From NCBI GenBank assembly GCA_025201765.1, contig MU623497.1, positions 1-64,000 on the forward strand: 64,000 bases of DNA, written 5' to 3'. A model generated the notes under the pieces. The model did not search any database. It worked only from the letters and a program-made list of their open reading frames with translations, and was not told the origin of the DNA. Shown one piece after another: positions 47,548-57,655 of the stretch; the first letter of the stretch is position 1, and each line of letters opens with the position of its first letter. The translations under genes and the position numbers were made by a program. Source of the stretch: Daldinia sp. FL1419. Its lineage: Eukaryota; Ascomycota; Sordariomycetes; Xylariales; Hypoxylaceae.

Positions 47548-50082
47548 ATGGATAAACCAAAGAATTCTACTATCGCCAAATGGGGGGCTGCATGTTCGCC
47601 TTGTGCTCTCGCGAAGGCTAAATGCTTGCGCTCGAGCAACAGGCCGAGTGCTAGGTGTGATAGGTGAGTGTGCTCTTATATGCGTATGGCCGCCTTCTAA
47701 GCTTAGGTCTAGAGCTTTGTCGTTGGCGTGCCACCATGTCGGTCATTTTACTAATGACGGATTGGGGGATTTAGATGTGAACGTTTAGATAAAGATTGTA
47801 CCAACCAAATACATAAGCCGAGGAAGAAGCGGCAGAGCAGGCCTTCGTAAGCATCATTTCATTTCCTAAAGTTTCATAATCGGTTCTCGTGACTGCTTTT
47901 ATAGACATCATCCGCGCTCCTTCAATTCTTGTCCCTATCAGATGAGCTCCTGAGTTAGCCCACAAGTAAAATCCAAAGCTGACGCTATACAATAGTAAGA
48001 CGGCGCAGCTTGAGGAAAGACTTAATAGCCTCGTCGATTTTATTAGAGCCAACAACTCGGGAGATATCCCCATCCCATTAAGGCAAGTTTCCGGGGCCGA
48101 ATCTACCTCGTCATCCCCAAAGGCGGCCGCAGATGAGACACCAATCCGGAGCCGAGATCAAACTGGCGTTGATACACCAAACCATTCTTCAAGCTCGAGT
48201 TATAAGCAGCCACGTGCAATCCCCGATTATTATAACGAACATGCCCCTCGTGTGTGCGTCTGTCGTACTCAGGCTGGAGAGAGCCCTGCTTTGCTTGAGA
48301 CCGACGAAGTCCTGCTATCGATATTCGTCGATGAGCTTGTCCCCAATTACCCGTTTGTTGTATTTCCACCAGGGCTTACAGCCTCGGAATTAGCATCAAA
48401 ATATCCATTCTTGTTTTCCACGGTTCGGATGATTGCGTCCTATCGTAATTTAAGCTCGTTGAGGTCACAAAATTACTTCATAATGAGACACATATCCGAG
48501 CAGATGCTAATGCGCTCAGAGCGATCTTTAGAAATACTCCAATCGATTCTCCTGGTCGTGGGTTATTATCATTACCATTGTATAATGCATGCCCAAATGA
48601 ACAACCTACTCGCCCTAGCAAACAGTCTAGCATCAGACCTCGGTATTAACAAGCCTTCTGAAGTTCAGGAAAAGACGAAATTATTGATTTCTGCCCCTGA
48701 CGCCCCAAAGAGTAGGACCAATGACGAGAGGAGGGCCCTCTGTGGGGTTTGGTACATGACTTCGGTGTAAGTAAAAATGATGGCTACTATTCTTACTTGT
48801 ATACGGTTTAGTGATACTGAGGCGTAATAGAGTGTCCCTCTCCTTTCAACGGATCGAACCACCAAAATACACATCGTACGTAGACCAATGTCTTCGGGAG
48901 CTCGAGACCGACCAGGAGTATGGAACCGATTCGCTCCTCGTCCATCTGGTACGGATTCAACGCTTATCCGAGCGAATCTCTCAACTACACGCAAAAGACC
49001 AGGACGAGAACGAATTGGCCGGTATAACTCGTGCTCCTGTAAGCGCGTACTTTGGCGTATTTCATGCAGAAATAGAGAAATTCAAGGCGTCACTGCCTCG
49101 GCATCTTTTATCAAATAGTTAGTCGACCGCGACGCTTTAAGCGAAATGCGAAACTAATTGAAAGATAGAACTACTGCTATGTCATATCAATACAGCTTCT
49201 TTGCGCCTATGGGAACCGCCCCGGATCGACGCTACCCTCCTGGAGAGGATATCGAATTCGCTATCATCTCTAACGCTAGATTCTGCCTCTTCGCTTGATG
49301 TCTTCTATAGATCTGGCACCGCGCTCAAGACATGGTTCGAAGATTGGCTATCTATTGATAACACAAATTATTTTGATCTACCTATGCCCATCTCCGCTCA
49401 GCTCATTAACTCTGTGATAATGCTAGTCCGCTGGTCTAAGTTGACAAGTCCTGACCGCAATTTCACTTCCGCTCCCACCACAATGGTAAACCCCATGCCA
49501 CCGCAGACAATACGAAGTGATCCGGGCTGCAGCGGCGCGGCTCTCGTATCCGCGCCGACGGTCGGGGTCAAAGATATAGATCCCGCGATCCCTGCCGCTG
49601 TACGCACTATTAGATCTCACCTACTCTCTCAACCAGAGCTCCGAATAGACGCCATTAGTATCTTACAAGATATGGTATCACGCTTTGAGCAGGCACAAGA
49701 AGCCTACGAAAAGCAGAGAGGCTTGACCTGCGAGAATGACCTATGGGATATGGCTGCGAGGAAACTTAAGAGTACTCGTACTAAGCTAGAAAAGTGGGCT
49801 GAGATGGTGGCCGCCGTTGGTGGCGAAGGACGTCGATCTGAGCCGTCCTCAGGTAGTAGCGTAGCTAAGGATGTTGACCTTAGCGGTGGCAATAGCGTAG
49901 AAGGGGGTTGGCCTCCCGCGCCTTTGGGAATGGACGTTTCAGCGCAATTTTCGCTCGACGAGTGGAGTCCCGGAGCTTGGTGGGCGAGTGACTTTTTTGA
50001 AGGACTGGGTATGGACCAAAACTTCTTCGACGGGCCAGGTGACTATGGTACAGTCGTTATGGAAGGGTTAGAGCCACCGTAG
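47548..50082 (+). CDS. Zn2Cys6 transcription factor next to MFS exporter and monooxygenase
   Basis: Nuclear regulator, 719 residues. Exons are 47548-47663, 47775-47846, 47996-48766, 48831-49117 and 49169-50082. The zinc cluster (residues 16-47, C-x2-C-x6-C-x10-C-x2-C-x6-C) is split by the first intron, and the second exon supplies CERLDKDC and the basic KPRKKRQSRPS. A coiled helix follows the second intron (AQLEERLNSLVDFIRANN). The middle region has PNYPFVVFPPG and YYHYHCIMHAQM and resembles regulators beside secondary-metabolite genes. The ATG at 47548 gives 15 residues before the cluster. Intron 2 is longer than usual (149 nt). Divergence from the exporter makes that pump its likeliest target (inference). 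Confidence 0.87.
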
Positions 50083-50721
50083 CCCCGGGAAGCTAAAATC
50101 ATGTTGGCTGATGAAGTAATGACCTTTATACTTTTGATAAGTATTTAAGTAGGTACCTACCTAGGTAATAGATTAATGTTGGCCTTAAAACGGTATATAC
50201 CATAATTAGAAGCTATGATACTATAATTCTTACACTCATTTTTATTATTAAACTCAACTCTATCACATATCTCTACGACTGTACTCAGATAACATGCAAT
50301 GACTATTATGACAAGGGGGAATGGGATCAAGGGGCCGAGGAGACCGCAGACGTACGCCCCCTAACCCGTTAATAAATAACGTGTCTCTGACGGTAGAACA
50401 TACGCCTTTGTGTATAATACCAGCGTCTTGGAGAGGCGAATGACTTTTCGGGACATGTCCGATTCTTTTACCCAAGGACTAATATAGAGACAAAAAGCCT
50501 TTGCTGCTATTAGGGCCCAAGTTGACTCCTTTGTCGCTTATGATTGCCATCAAGCATCACGAACAAGTCGAGTAAACTTAATAAAGAGCTGAATATCAAC
50601 TTGGGCCATAATCGCTAGTTTCTGTAGTCCTAATAACTAACTGATTCTTCTTTAGCTGTTACTCTGACCATTGCAAAAAACGCCAACACTCATTTTAATC
50701 CAACAATTGGAAACCGGAAAA
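50083..50721. other. Intergenic, regulator 3' region and copper-transporter promoter
   Basis: 639 bp without a gene. Contains AGTAGGTACCTACCTAGGTA near 50150. The minus-strand frame at 50263-50475 is considered chance. No copper-response site was identified with confidence. Confidence 0.5.
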
Positions 50722-51540
50722 ATGGACGCAATGTCTATGCCATCATCTACAGAGCTTGCAGCCTCATTGTATGCGGTAAAATCTACCATCGGCCCCGCAA
50801 TACCCACCGCTACGTCTACTATTGAGGGCACCGATAGTATGGGGGATATGGGGAGTATGGGAAGTGCTGGATCTCGAGAGGGAGGATGTAAGATCTCTGT
50901 GAGATATGGCATTCCCTTCTATGACGAAACGAGGAGCTTCATTTCGCTAATAGGAAATTAACGCCAGATGCTTTGGAATTGGGATACAATTGATGTCTGC
51001 TTTCTTTCAGAGTCTTGGCAAATAAAATCCCGTGGCGGGTTTGCGGGCTTGTGCATTGGTGTCGTCCTACTCGTGGTTTTGCTCGAGTTCCTTCGTCGGA
51101 CCGCTAGAATCTACGACCAATACCTGATCCGCCAGCATCTAAGGACGACCAGCATAATTACGGATAACTCCTCTGATACGGCTGATGGGGCTTTTATAGC
51201 AAAAAGAAATGCTACAGCTCTCGTACGTGACACACCATTTAGACCCAAATTCTGGCAGCAAGCTATCCGTGCTTTTCTGCATACCCTTCAATTTGCTGTA
51301 GCTTATTGGATCATGCTCCTGGCCATGTACTATAACGGATATGTAATTATATGCATAATCATTGGAGCTTTTATAGGGTTTTTCATATTGCAATGGGAAC
51401 GTTTAGGCCCTCGGTGAGTAGAGTATCCAATGGCTTGATAAGGTCCAATACTCAGCATAGAATGCTAATATTACTACTGGACAAGGGGTGGAGGTGTAAC
51501 TTTTGATGATGGAAAAGACACTACCGGTTGCCATGGCTGA
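50722..51540 (+). CDS. Ctr-type copper transporter
   Basis: Homotrimeric high-affinity copper(I) channel subunit, 225 residues, in plasma or vacuolar membrane. Exons are 50722-50898, 50968-51413 and 51486-51540. The N-terminus carries a Met-rich copper motif (MGDMGSMG) and a GCKISMLWNWDTID segment formed by the first splice. Three membrane segments are present: GLCIGVVLLVVLLEFL, then FAVAYWIMLLAMYYNGYV with the selectivity motif MxxxM, then IIGAFIGFFIL with GxxxG packing. The last exon replaces a premature TGA (at the GTGAGT donor) with 18 codons ending TGCHG, like the Cys/His C-terminal tails of the family. The start ATG is the first in frame; two more Met codons follow within six codons. 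Confidence 0.9.
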
Positions 51541-52033
51541 GCTTCAGGGGGTCGATACGAGTGAAACCCAGGGGATAAGGCCTCTGAATAATAACTCTAG
51601 CTTCTAGGGATTATACCGGCATGAGTTTGAGATCTAGTATGAATTAAATGATTCAGCAGGCATGTATTATGGATAATTTTCTAATTAGTAGGGTTATGAT
51701 TTTCGTGTCGGAGATACTGGCTAAGTGTAAATATCGTCAAGACGTCCCTAGACAGGCCATAGCAGGTCATGGAACTTGCGAGACGAATAGAAGAAGAAAT
51801 TTAAGGATGTTGGAATCGTCAATTAGCATAATTTCGTTTACCCTCATTCCCTAATCCATCCTTTGCATTTTTCAACGCCAGAATCGCGAATTGTAATTAC
51901 CTAAAGTATGACTGCGCGATGCCCTCACATGCTACGATAGCTAACGCATCACCAGCCTAACCACTGCAGAAATTAACGAGACAAGATAACCGTAGAGAAA
52001 AAAAAAAGGATAACGCATCCACTATATAGACAC
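51541..52033. other. Convergent 3' regions of copper transporter and STI1
   Basis: 493 bp between two stop codons; the frame at 51648-51854 has no recognisable features. Confidence 0.5.
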
Positions 52034-54068
52034 TTATCGTCCTACTCGGATCACGCCAGCAGCAATTAGCTTCTGGATGTTCGAACGAACGCTCGGGTTG
52101 CGCATGTGTTCCTGCAACGCCGCGGGGTCGGACTGAGCTTGCTGGAGGATAGACTGCATCACAGGATCTTGCATGATGCTCATAATCTAAGACGCGTCAG
52201 TTAGCCTTCTTATTTGCGCCTAAGGCGATAATGGCGCATTTAGTACTTACCTCGGGGTCTTTCATCAATCTCTCTCGGGTCTGCTCCTCCGTCTCGTTTT
52301 CTCGGGCAGCATACATGGCCTGCAGAGCCTTCTGCTGCTGCTGCTCGATCTCACGTGCGTTGGCACCATTGTGATGTTCGTTATCCACCGCAGTGGCATC
52401 GTTGCATGCGTCGATGCACTTGGAATAATCGCGCATGCCAAAGTAAATTTGCGCCTTGCGAATATACGCTCTGATAAACTTGGGGTCCTTCTTGATTGCT
52501 GTATTGCAGTCTTCGAGGGCACTTGGAAATTCGAATAGCTTAACAAAGGCTGCAGCGCGGTTACTGTACCCGCGAGGATCCTCGGGAGCACGCTTGATCA
52601 TCTCCGAGTAAGCCGCGACAGCGCCGGGGAAATCTTGATCCTTGAATTTCTTATTGCCTTCCTCACGCGCTTCTTCGGCCTTTTCTGGGTCAATGTAGGC
52701 CTTCTTTGCCTCCTCAATCTTTCTACGCTCAGCGGCGCGGAGCTTGTTCACGGTATCCGGAGTTCGATGTTCGGTTAAGGACTTTTGGTAGTTTTCAATA
52801 GCTGCCGCGAGGTCTCCTTGCTTCTCGTAGGCTGTGCCGATACGTGCGTACGACTTGGCAATCATCTTGAAGTCGGCATAGATTTGACGGCCTTCCTCAA
52901 TGGCCTTGGTGCAGGCCTCGATACAGGCTTGGTAGTCTCCCTTTTCGAACTGAGCAGCGCCAAGATTATTTAGGTAGGTGATGTCCTTGTAAAGCTCCCA
53001 AGCTTTGGTGTAATGCTTTATGGCCTCGTCAAAGTTACGCTTCTTGTAATTCTCGGTGCCCAAAGCCTTTTCCTTGTCAGCTTCTTCCTTCGCCTTTCTC
53101 TTGGCGAGCTCTTCCTCGTCTAATTCTGGCTCGGGCTCGGGTTCGGGGGCTTTTGCCGGCTCGGGCTTGGAACTAGCTGGAGCAGCGTCCGGCATTTCGA
53201 CGTCCTCTTCTGCCTCCTTTGCTCCAGCAGAAGAGGCAGCAGCGGCGGCACCTGCAATGTCGTCCGGGCCTCCCATATGCATATCTATGCCCATCAAGAC
53301 ACCTAATACTTGGATCATTCGCGGGTCGCTAAATAAGTCTTGAGTGTTCTGAGGGTTCTTCTGTATGGCCTGGATCTTTGCCATGAAGGACGGGTCGGCG
53401 AAGAAGCCGCTCGTCTTGGGGTTGCTCATCAGCTTTTGGAGAAGATTAGGGTCGTTGAACATCTTGCCAAGTCCACCTGTGGGATCACCACCGAGGCCAG
53501 CGCCTAGAGAGTTAGTATATAACTAATAAATGCATTCGGGGATCTACATACCAGCCTCTTGCTCTATCGCTCGCTGGACGGAGGCGAGAGAACTCTTTAG
53601 ACCCGCATTGTTAGGGTCGTGCTTTAGGCCCTCTTCGTAGGCGTCGCTGGCACCTAAAAGGTCTCCGGAACCGTGCAGCGCTGCGCCCTTACGACCCCAT
53701 CCTCGCGGCCAGTCCGGCTTGAGCTGGGTGGTCTTCTCGGCGTCCTTTAGAGCGTTTGTCCAATCTTTCTTAGAGGCATAAGCAGCGGATCGGTTACTGT
53801 AAAGGATGTGATTGTCTGGGTCAATGGAGATGGCCTTGGTGAAAGCATCGCTAGTAAGACCATTATTAGCCTAGGCAACTCATGACTTGGTATAGTAACT
53901 CGAGTAAGTTTTTAGTTTTGGTGGTTAAAAAGGAAAATAAACCAAGGGACGGAATAAGACACAGATCTAGTAAAGATATGGAGATTTGAAAACTTACATA
54001 GCTTCGTCAAACTTCTTGTCAGCGATAGCCTTGTTACCCAGAGCTTTAAGCTCGTCTACAGAGGCCAT
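52034..54068 (-). CDS. sti1: Hsp70/Hsp90-organising co-chaperone STI1/Hop
   Basis: Cytosolic TPR adaptor that bridges Hsp70 and Hsp90 for client transfer; 591 residues, close to the usual 580-590. Exons are 54068-53998, 53850-53552, 53503-52251 and 52186-52034. Layout: TPR1 (from DELKALGNKAI, with SNRSAAYASK), first DP domain (NPKTSGFFADPSF), an acidic/proline linker (PEPEPEPELDEEELAKRKA), TPR2A (LGTENYKKRNFDEAIKHYTKA), TPR2B (EEGNKKFKDQDFPGAVAAYSE) and a C-terminal second DP domain supplied by the last exon (MQDPVMQSILQQAQSDP...AGVIRVGR). The reading that ends in ANKKAN at 52197 is intron retention. It is divergent from the RPC34 gene across 854 bp. Confidence 0.96.
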
Positions 54069-54922
54069 GGTGGGATGATGCTACCTTGATCGCAATGTAG
54101 TTGTTAGGATTAGCTTGAATCAACAATCTACAGCGTTGAGAAAATTATTAAGTGAGCTATCAGAAACTTGCGAAAAGTAGAAGAATGAAGAGTGAGGTAA
54201 GTTATTTGTAAGTTATGCGCTTGAACTTTGGAATGGGACCACTTGGACTTTGATCTTTTTAGGGCTGAATGCGATGAATTCGAGAGCTTTCCACGGTGGG
54301 GTATAAAGTCCCTGAGGGAAAGCTGCCTTGTCGATAACCTTTGATAACGATTAACGATTAGGTAGCTACGGACCTAGGTACCTACATGTACCTAGGTAAA
54401 GTCCAGGTGCCCGTCTATAGGTACGGATTCGTAGGTAACTTGGTAGGTACTTGGGTATGTAGGTACCTAATCATGTACTGGATGTATGTACCGGGTATAC
54501 CTACCGGTTTAATACCCCTCTAATATACATCCAAGTACCTAACTCCGATAAAACAAGTCGAAGCGATAAGAATTATACGCCGACCAGAGATAACAAATAT
54601 TTCCATTTGATCTCTTTTGGATACCAAAATACATCTTATGGTTGCGCGGGGCATAGGTACTTTTAACCCTGCAACACTTTTAAATATACGTCTTCGAAGC
54701 TTTCGTTCTAGTCTGTGAGATCAATTTATTCCCAAGGTTTACTATTCTAAGGCGTATTAGGTAGAAGCGCATTCAGCGACTATGTACCTCGGCCTCTTCT
54801 GAGCTTTTTGGTATTTGCGCTTTCAATTTGACGCGTCTTGCCGCCTCGTAAATCTCTGTTACCTTCTCGCCAATTAGTGCCAACTTCTGAGTCACGATCC
54901 AATCATCCTTTGCTCCGACGAG
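54069..54922. promoter_or_regulatory. Divergent promoter region of STI1 and RPC34
   Basis: 854 bp with a dense run of TACCTAGGTA/GGTACCTA words between about 54360 and 54540 (for example ACCTAGGTACCTACATG). No clear nGAAnnTTCn heat-shock array was seen despite the chaperone gene. The TC-rich stretch before 54923 is probably the RPC34 leader. Confidence 0.45.
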
Positions 54923-56088
54923 ATGGACGACCAAACCTCAATCCTTAAAACCCAGCTCTACTCCGCTTGCGAAGAGGCATGCAGAGATAACCCAGAGAGA
55001 TATTTTTCGCAAGAGGACCTTATGGCCCTCGATGTTGTTCCGCCCAAAGATGTAAAGAAACTCTTGCAAATCATCCAAATTCTGACGCGAGAGCGCCTGT
55101 TTGCTCCTGTCCATTTCCACAGCGGCCTAGCATGGCGGCTCCGTCCAGAGGCCGAGGCGGCCAAGTAAGCAGAGTCCTCTCGTCCCACCTCTATTCAAAT
55201 TGTTGACCTCTCGACAGGTACAAGCATCTTACCTCCGAGGACCAGGTTCTAGTCTACGAAATCATCGACTCGGCCGGTGCCGAGGGCGCGTGGCAGCAGG
55301 ACATAAAGAAGCGCCTTAACCTCCAAGATAATGCGTTGCGAAAGGCTCTCAAGGAGCTGGAGACCAAGCGCTTCATCCAGCAGTTCACCACTGTCGAGAA
55401 TATGTCCAAGAAGATGTGGATTAAATTTGGCATGCAGCCCTCGGCTCGCGCGACAGGCGGTCCCTGGTACACGGATCAATATCTGGACGAGGCTTTCATC
55501 GACACTCTACAAGCTGTGGTTGTACGCATCATAAAAGACAGAGGTAGCTATCGAAGCACGGGAGAACGAAGCGCTAGCCCAGTTGTGCCTAAAAAAGGCG
55601 TCGTAAAGGGCGGTTTGTCAGAGGCCGCGATAAAGAGCAAGAAACGCTCGGCAGAAGCAATGTCCCAGGATGATAATTCGCGCCCTACAGCTCACGTGCC
55701 CAGACCTCGCGGACCCGTCCGTCTCCCCCTACCAGCTGGATTTTTGGGTTATCCTACGGCAGAGGAGATCACAGCAGAAATTGTCTCGATGCACATAGCC
55801 AAAGGACAGCCTCTAAAGACGGAACACGTCCAGGAACTAATCGACATTTTGATTTGGGAGAATAGGATCGAAGAGATCAAGATAGGCGATCGGGTTGGCT
55901 ATAGGCCAGTGCGCGTGTCTAAGCAACATCCGGACATGGTCAAGCTGGATAGCGAAGATTTCTGGGAGCCAAGAACCAATGGCTTGACGACAGTGCCTTG
56001 CGGCAAATGCCCCGTTTTCGAACTATGTGAAGAAGGTGGTCCCGTGTGGGCAGGAGGGTGCGAATATTTTGACAAGTGGCTATTATAG
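54923..56088 (+). CDS. rpc34: DNA-directed RNA polymerase III subunit RPC34/RPC6
   Basis: Subunit of the RPC82/34/31 subcomplex of RNA polymerase III, needed for initiation at tRNA and 5S genes. It has 370 residues in two exons (54923-55164, 55218-56088); the intron splits the Lys codon before YKHLTSEDQ. Tandem winged-helix domains cover about 1-165: VYEIIDSAGAEGAWQQDIKK, then ALKELETKRFIQQF, and KKMWIKFGMQPSARATGGPW. After a charged, low-complexity linker (KSKKRSAEAM) the third winged helix (TAEEITAEIVSMHIAKGQ) leads to a C-terminal cysteine cluster C-x2-C-x5-C-x10-C in PCGKCPVFELCEEGGPVWAG, the 4Fe-4S site known from RPC39/RPC34 proteins. Confidence 0.95.
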
Positions 56089-56508
56089 GGGCCTGGTATT
56101 TTTGCTTCTCGGCATGGCATAGCACGGCGTTTTACGGTAGGGAAAAGACACATCTCAAGTACCCAGGGTAGGGGGGATACGAAAGAATTTTACTAGATCC
56201 GGACGAAGCAACTGATGCAGACCAGCGTAGTCAAGACAACAAAGAGCGGCGAGGTTAAGGATTACGGCAACCCGTCACCAAACTCAAAGCTAGATCTAGA
56301 TAATGCGGGGCAAGACATGTTATTGGCAACTACCTAGCGTCTAAAGACGTGCTGGCTAATGTGTCTCACAAGATGGACCTCTCCGAATATTCTCGAGCCT
56401 TTTTTTGGGGGGTGACCTGCGCCATCACTCAAGAGACGAGTAGATGGCATCATTAGGCCAAGTAGAATTGTTACACGAAATAAAGATGAGAACACCGTGT
56501 CTTTTCCT
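56089..56508. other. Convergent 3' regions of RPC34 and cyclophilin
   Basis: 420 bp between stop codons; no gene. The frame at 56334-56600 overlaps the cyclophilin end antisense or out of frame and is rejected. Confidence 0.5.
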
Positions 56509-57655
56509 TTAGGCGAGCTCGCCCGAGTTGACGATAGTAGGTCGCTTGCCGTACTTGATGGCACCGCTCTTGGAACCGGTAGCCTCGATAGCCTGGACAA
56601 CGGCTATGGAAGCATCGTCGGCAACAACGCCGAAGGGAACGTGGCGGCCATCGAGCCAGCTAGTCTTGACCGTGGTGATGAAGAACTGCGAGCCGTTGCT
56701 AAAGTGAGGCATGTTAGAAATATATCGATTGCGAGATAATCTTTCGTAGGAGTGACTTGACGAAACATAGATAAGGTATAAGAACTTACGTGTTGGGACC
56801 AGCGTTGGCCATGGACAGGGTGTAGGGGTTAGTGTGCTTGAGATCGAGGTTCTCGTCGGCGAACTTCTCGCCGTAGATGGACTTGCCACCGGTACCCTAT
56901 CACGTAGTCAGAAAACAATCCAAAGAAGTGTAATGGTATTGAGGGGAAGTCGACATACGTTTCCACGGGTGAAGTCGCCGCCCTGAAGCATGAACTCGGG
57001 GATGATACGGTGGAAAGATGAGCCCTTGTAGCCGAAACCCTTCTCGCCGGTGCAGAGAGCACGGAAGTTCTCGACGGTCTTAGGGACGAGGGGCTTCCAG
57101 AGCTCCAGGTTGATACGGCCAGTCTGGGCTGCAAGATGAGAAGTCGATTAGCTAGAAGCTTCTCACGAAAAAAAGGGAGATGAGATGGAGACTGAACGAT
57201 GGTTTAAAACCAACTGGGCGTTTTGTATCCGAGGTACAAATAGCTCCGACGCATGAAAATGGAGTTTTTTCAGGTTGGCCGAAGCTCTGACAGCTAGAAA
57301 AAGACTGGCAAGATCGGATTGAACTTACTCTTCACGGTAGAAGTAGGCTCGCCGTTCTCTAGGACGGGACCTTCCCACTCCACGTCCAAAAATCTGAACC
57401 ATCTAGTTAGCTGCATTCAAGCGAAACGGGTAAAATATATACTTACACCTTAATGTTGCCAGACATATTGATAGAAGTTGCGGAAAAGAATCGAATAGAT
57501 GATTGGCTTGCTGGAGTAGAAGAGAAGGTTGATGCTGCCTTTGGGAAGATATAAGGTCGAAAGCAGGAAGACGAAGTTGAAAATGAGGAAGAGGAGGAAG
57601 AAAACGCAGCGCGGGGCACTCGAAGGAGGGGTTGGAAGAAGGTCTGTCTCATCAT
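56509..57655 (-). CDS. Cyclophilin peptidyl-prolyl isomerase with mitochondrial and cytosolic starts
   Basis: Peptidyl-prolyl cis-trans isomerase of the cyclophilin A type. Exons are 57655-57447, 57393-57329, 57128-56959, 56896-56790 and 56698-56509. The long form (246 residues) begins MMRQTFFQPLLRVPR, followed by Ser/Phe-rich sequence with no acidic residues, a convincing mitochondrial presequence. Met64 (MSGNIKV, ATG at 57466) starts the normal cytosolic form of 183 residues. Neurospora crassa is known to make both forms from one gene. The active site is intact: FHRIIPEFMLQGGDF, NGSQFFITTVKTSWLDGRH (the Trp associated with cyclosporin binding) and the C-terminal VNSGELA. One change from the consensus is HVPFG for HVVFG. 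Alternative transcription starts could select between the forms. Confidence 0.94.
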
